Of a DNA stretch of 64,000 nucleotides, positions 59,286 to 64,000 are shown piece after piece. The position numbers were made by a program, and so were the translations under genes. The notes beneath the pieces were generated by a model. That model did not search any database, had not been told where the DNA came from, and saw only the letters and a program-made list of their open reading frames with translations. The number at the start of each line of letters is the position of its first letter. The first letter of the stretch is position 1. The stretch is from Ursus arctos. Taxonomy: Eukaryota; Chordata; Mammalia; Carnivora; Ursidae. The DNA lies in assembly GCF_023065955.2 (NCBI RefSeq), contig NW_026622874.1:30641772-30705771 (forward strand). Reading direction: 5' to 3'.

Positions 59286-60419
59286 TTCAAAGCAGCTGCT
59301 GTCTCCGTTAACCTGCATCCCTGCACATGAGCCCCTCCTATCTGCCACGGCGCCCACCATCATACACGCTACCATCAGGCCTGAGCTCACAGCCACCTGC
59401 TTGGCCTTGGTAATGGGGTCACACTTTTCCTGGGTGTTTGTGGAAGCTTTCCCGAGGTTTCCTTTGCCTTGGTACCCACGAGTGAGCACCAAGGGCAGAG
59501 TGGAATGTTCAACAGACAGTGGGGGCTCCCGAGGAGGGTCCATCGCTTCTGGGGACAGCAAGTACAGGAGATACGAAAGGAGAATACAAATGCAGCTGTC
59601 CCATCAGCCTTCCCCAACGACCCTCTAGACTCTGCTTCATGTGAACACCTCCTCGTCACACAGATGTTGATGCCCCCCTGTAAAATATGAATAGTTTCAT
59701 ATTTTGACTTTTTAAAGTTACTGGCACTTCCAAGCCAATCTGCTGTGCCCTCTACACACATTGGGGAACTACCACCTGTGTGGTATGACACGCCTGCTCA
59801 AATAGTCCAGGCTCAGTACAGGCAGAGGGAAATGGCCCTTGAGTGGGGTTCTGGAGTTACTGGAGGACTTGGCCAAATTTACAAATTAAAGCTATCTGGG
59901 GGAAACGGGAGCCGAATTACCAGAGGCTTTAGAAGACAGGAGATTTTCATGACTTGCTCAATCATATTCCTTACAGTGCCCAACTCAATGTCATGTGCAC
60001 AATGGTTGTCCAGTAAGCTTAGAGAACAGAAACAGTAACTAGATTATTGGAGTATTGCCAAATAGAGGTCCTTCGGGACCTGCCTTACTGAGAGATAAAA
60101 CCATTGTGCCCTCATCACAATTAGCCAGAGTACCACGGAGGGGCCAGGGATGTATTTTCTTAATGGGATCACAGTGCAGTTTTCTGCTAATATGATCAAC
60201 AAGTCCAGTAATTTCCTTTCTCACAGAGAACAAATGCAAATTTCTGCTCAGGCTCTACTCAAATTATGAATCAAAAAGGTTTTTTTTTTTCTTATAATCT
60301 ATTAAATTTACTTCTCTATATTACATTCCAACCTGTCCTGCCATCTACTGACCACTGGAGCCACCTGGGACCATCTGACTTCCAAGGAGCCTTGGGGACT
60401 GCCTCCATTCAAGGTGTCA
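59286..60419. other. unique intron sequence
   Basis: No gene or repeat was recognised. The frames at 59119-59791 on both strands are overlapping chance frames. Confidence 0.4.
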
Positions 60420-61225
60420 CTATCTGTCACCTCACTCCATGAAAAACCCCGAGCCACCCCGTCTCCACTCCGCCCTCCCTCACACTATCAAGATTCGTCA
60501 TCAAGTCTTGTCTCTTCCACTTTCATAACGTCTCTCAAATCATTCGATCCTGCCCACTCCTACTCTCATGTGAAGGTGAAGGTTCAAGCCCTCCTCATTC
60601 ACTGCTCAGACACTTGCAACAACTCCTTGTCTGTCGCTATGCCTCCATGCCTGCCACCGCCAGCTGCCACGTGCTGCCCATGCTGATGTTGTTATCAATT
60701 TAAAAACATGAATCTGATCCTGTTAATCTTGTGTTTAAAGCCATGCAGAGGCTCGTTGTTGCATGAGCAGGATTAAGTCCCAGCGCCCTGGCCTATCTGT
60801 CCCTTAATACCTTACTCTCACCATGGTCCTATGCATGGGCCTGATGCCTCTGCCCCAGCCACAATGGACCTCCTCCTCTCTAAACCCACACTCATCTTCC
60901 CACTCTGCACCCCTGCTCTGGCTGTTTCCTCTCCAAAAATGCCCTCTTCTCCGATCTGCCATGCCTGCCACGGCAAAATCACATACAAATCTTCAAGTCC
61001 AGCCCCTGTGTCACATTCTCTGAAATGTTTCCTGGCTTCCCCAAGCCGAGCTGATGTTTCTTCTTCTGTATTTTCCTATCAGGTTATTCACAGCCCTCAT
61101 ACAGCCCTCCACCATACCACATTCTATAAGCTGTGGGCCACTCTGTGTCAGGAGCCACATCCTTTCCATCGTTCTATTCCCACAGCGCAGTGTGTTGCCC
61201 GGCACAGCAGCCATGGAGAGAATGT
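60420..61225 (+). mobile_element. L2 LINE fragment, about 0.8 kb
   Basis: In order: an RT-distal ORF2 portion, gacacttgcaacaactcctt, catgaatctgatcctgttaa, gcatgagcaggattaagtcc, a ccctggcctatctgtccctt block, atgtttcctggcttccccaa, then a tgccaggca-like 3' end. Matches plus-sense L2. Confidence 0.75.
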
Positions 61226-61382
61226 TAGCTGACGTGATCAGCTGAATTACTCAGTAATCCAGGCTGCTGAGGACCAGCACACTGTAATGGGGGGTGAGGC
61301 ATCTAGACTGAACCTTAAGTAAGATGAGGAAAAGAAGCCAGTGAGAAAAGAGTGCACACTAAGTGTATGGTAAATGCCCTTC

Positions 61383-62275
61383 CTCGTGCCCTTCAACAAT
61401 TATTTAAAGGATCTTATTAAGTGCCAGGTATTGAGCTAAGTGTTGGTGATATAACAATGAGCAAACCCAGATAGGATTCCTGCCTTAATGGAGCTTAAGA
61501 CCCAACAGAGAAGAAAAGCAACCAAATCATTTCACAAACAAAAAACAAACTGTAATGAGGCCCCAAAGACATAGAACAAACTGTTGAGAGAGAAATAATA
61601 GGAGGATCTGACTGAGAGATCAGAGGGATGGTATTCTAAGCAGATGGAATAGCTTATGCAAATACCCTGTGGCAGGAAGGGAAAATGTGCCCGCAAGGAA
61701 TGAAAGAGAACTCATGAGGCTGAAGGGTGCAGAGTGAGGGATGAATATCCTGGATGCGGCTGGAGAGGTAAGAAAGAGAAGAGGCCAGACCTGAGGAAGT
61801 CTCACAGGTCAGTTCAAGAATTTTGTCTTCATTCTCAAAGCAGTGGAAGGTACTGGAGCAAAGGTTGCCATGAACAGAATTGTGTTTCAAAAAATTCATT
61901 CTCAATACAAGATGGAGAATGGACTGGGGATAGGATGGGAGAATGAATGGGTATTGACTAGATGAGAAACTATTTCAATTGTCCAGATACGAGATGAGCA
62001 TAGCAATGGAGATTTAGAGATAGTGAGCAAATTTGGGAGCTATAAGGTATGCAGAATCAAAAGACATAGTAATGGATTGATACAGGGGTGCAGGGGAGGT
62101 ACAAGAGAGGTATCAGACATGACACCTGTGGTCTGATACATGTAGCAGGAGAGGTGATGGCACCATCTGCTGGGATAACAACTCTTGAAGAGCTCAGTTC
62201 TTGGGGGAAGATCATGAGTTGTAGTCAACAAATGTTTCGGATGAACCAGGTGGGGGACACACCTATAAGAGGACT
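61383..62275 (-). mobile_element. L2 LINE fragment, about 0.9 kb, opposite orientation
   Basis: In order: cttcaacaattatttaaagg, aagtgccaggtattgagcta, ttcctgccttaatggagctt, aataccctgtggcaggaagg, a gcagtggaaggtactggagc block, ttcaattgtccagatacgag and a ttcttgggggaagatcatga block. Together these match reversed L2 over its 3' half. Confidence 0.75.
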
Positions 62276-63237
62276 GAACCCAGGTAGAAGCTGGATTATG
62301 AATAACTGGCATAGTATGCTTTGAAAAACACCCTGGAACCTTATTAGACCCTTCTGACCTTCCCTAAATCAAGATATCTGACAAGATCACCAGACAGGAA
62401 GTCACATAGTCAAATTCACTAGGACTGTATGCACTGCCAGCTGTATTGATCCCAATGGAGATGCCCAGAGCTTGAAAATGCCACCCCAGGTCCAGTGGTA
62501 GGGGAATAGAGGGGATGGGCAGTGCATACATTTCTTTCTCTGTCCTCTTATCGGGGTCTGGTGTGAAAAGGGCAAGAGCCATGGAATAGACATACCTTGG
62601 ACCTGATGGATGGCCCACAGTCCACCTACACCCCTAAGACACAAAGGGAAGAAACGTCAACAATGCATTCTGGGACTAACGACAGGTTCAGTTGCCTCGG
62701 ATAAGTGGAAGGTAGAGAAAACAAGAGCAGAAAAATAAGGTTGGAAAGGTGAGCTGGGTGGGGTCCAATATGAAGGCCTCCGATTGGAATGCCTCGGACC
62801 CTCGCCCTGTGGGCAGAGAGGAGCTCTCAATGTTTCTCAGGAGATGAGGAGACTCTGATCCGTGCTCTGAGAAGGTAATAAGGCAGTGAAAGAATGGACT
62901 AAAAGGGCAAAAGAACACAGGCAATAGTACAGAACAGAGTGAGAAGGCTACTGGAAGCATCCCATGAAGAAATGACAAGAGCGTAACAATGAACTAAAAG
63001 AAAGGAAAAGGTACAATGGGTAATAATTCATAAAATATGAGTTTAGAAGTGTCAAGAGAGGTCATCTGAACAAGTCCCTCAGTTCTTCAAGTAAAGCATG
63101 CAGAACCACCCACTCACGCAGTTAACCCTCCTGCCACCTCCTCTCCGTCCTCCTAGGCAGCCTATGTTTATGAAATTTGATGAATTTCTTTTCCTTCAAA
63201 ACACATCCACATTTTTAAAAGGCTACTCTGTCATTTC
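62276..63237. other. unique intron sequence
   Basis: No gene or repeat was recognised. Confidence 0.4.
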
Positions 63238-63439
63238 GGTTTTTTTTTTTTTTAAGATTTTATTTATTTATTTGACAGAGATAGAGACAGCCAGCGAGAG
63301 GGGGAACACAAGCAGGGGGAGTGGGACAGGAAGAAGCAGGCTCCCAGCAGGGAGCCTGATGTGGGGCTCGATCCCAGGGCTCTGGGATCACACGCTGGGC
63401 CAAAGGCAGACGCTTAACAACTGAGCCACCCAGGCACCC
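63238..63439 (-). mobile_element. SINEC with about 10-bp target-site duplication
   Basis: A near-consensus copy: poly-T tail, the agacagccagcgagagggg subfamily segment, the gctcgatcccagggctctgg body and a head ending actgagccacccaggcaccc. Repeats ctgtcatttc lie at 63228-63237 and 63440-63449. The subfamily segment is the kind I associate with bears, seals and mustelids. Confidence 0.97.
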
Positions 63440-63449
63440 CTGTCATTTC

Positions 63450-64000
63450 CTGATCATGGACCCACTAAACAGGCCTGCCCTTTCTCAGCAGGTCCAGAGG
63501 CTTTGGGATAAGAAAACTAAAACCTTTGTCTAACTCTGGTCGTTATGGTGATATAATGGAATTTACCGCACGACACTGTCCTGCAAGCAACAGTGCCATA
63601 AGAACCCCCCTCTGTTTGCACAGCTCCAAAAGCAGCCCCTAAGCAACTTGTAAGCGTAGAACAAAACAACCAAATGAAAAATACACACACACACACACAC
63701 ACAGACACACACACACAATATGTATATTTAATATGATTTAGGATAATATAAACAAAAACACTGAAGCAGCAAAAACAGCTTCAGAATTTTAATAATCTCC
63801 TAAACCTAAACTGACACAGCAAAAACAGCGAAAGAAACTAATGCATCTGCTGGACTAGAGAGGAACTGAGATGTGTTTTTCAAATACAATGACACCAGTG
63901 GGATAACGTGACTCTGTAACCCAGCGGTAACAGTTTAGTGACAGCAAGAAGTCCAGGCAAGTTGGAGAGGCCAACCTCCCACCCCTGCTGTCTATTGTCT
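63450..64000. other. unique intron sequence with a (CA)n microsatellite
   Basis: A (CA)n run of about 17 units with one interruption lies at 63683-63717. The rest up to the window edge is not recognised; a cagcaaaaaca-type motif recurs twice near 63765 and 63815. Confidence 0.6.

Larger units (their letters stand above)
28464..64000 (-). other. HHAT: HHAT intron upstream of the catalytic exon, at least 35.5 kb
   Basis: This stretch ends in the acceptor TTCTTTCTCTAG next to 28463 and extends past the right edge. I looked for the preceding exon, which should encode the segment around Asp339 ending at Arg348, and saw no match. Repeats listed separately account for roughly a quarter of it; the rest is unique non-coding sequence. 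Confidence 0.8.

Noticed and set aside
1..64000. tandem repeats that might be CRISPR arrays, phage or bacterial elements
   Set aside because: The sequence is mammalian nuclear DNA; all repeats are microsatellites or retrotransposons with no spacer structure.

Overview
This window is intronic nuclear DNA from a mammal. The repeats point to an arctoid carnivoran (bear, seal or mustelid group). It carries seven tRNA-derived SINEC (CAN-SINE) copies. It also carries many L1 3' ends of the carnivore type, ending in a short conserved 'gtactgtatggtgactaa' signature, on top of the usual mammalian background of MIR, L2, hAT and MaLR fossils. Nothing bacterial or viral of recent origin is present. The exact species is not determined.  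One protein-coding gene is supported: HHAT, hedgehog acyltransferase, on the minus strand. Two coding exons are visible with clean GT-AG splice sites and no frame damage. The exon at 28262-28463 (202 bp) encodes residues that line up with human 349-415 and includes the invariant MBOAT histidine (His379 in human numbering). The exon at 717-861 (145 bp) encodes residues matching human 416-463. The reading frame carries across the 27,400-bp intron between them at phase 0. The last exon (about 30 codons) must lie to the left of the window. The exon carrying Asp339 and everything upstream must lie to the right, so 28464-64000 is one uninterrupted intron segment.  Layout: 1-716 is the start of the last intron. 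717-861 is an exon. 862-28261 is an intron packed with L1 debris: a nested SINE/L1 at 1.85-2.57 kb, an ancient nearly full-span but internally deleted L1 at 9.35-12.84 kb, older L1 ORF2 at 13-14.5 kb, and two young minus-strand L1 copies with target-site duplications at 20.8-22.9 kb. 28262-28463 is an exon. 28464-64000 is upstream intron with scattered SINEC, L1, MIR and L2 copies and one MaLR LTR. At 40.88-41.44 kb there is an L1 insertion that appears to have carried along about 170 bp of 3' flanking DNA.  The many short open reading frames outside the two exons are chance frames or L1 ORF2 remnants. I found no evidence for a previously undescribed gene system. The most interesting items are retrotransposition products (3' transduction, tiny L1 3'-end insertions, a templated repair scar) and a guanine-rich tract next to the donor of the catalytic exon. 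Repeat family names below come from memory of consensus sequences, not a database search, and most ancient repeat boundaries are approximate to tens of bases.
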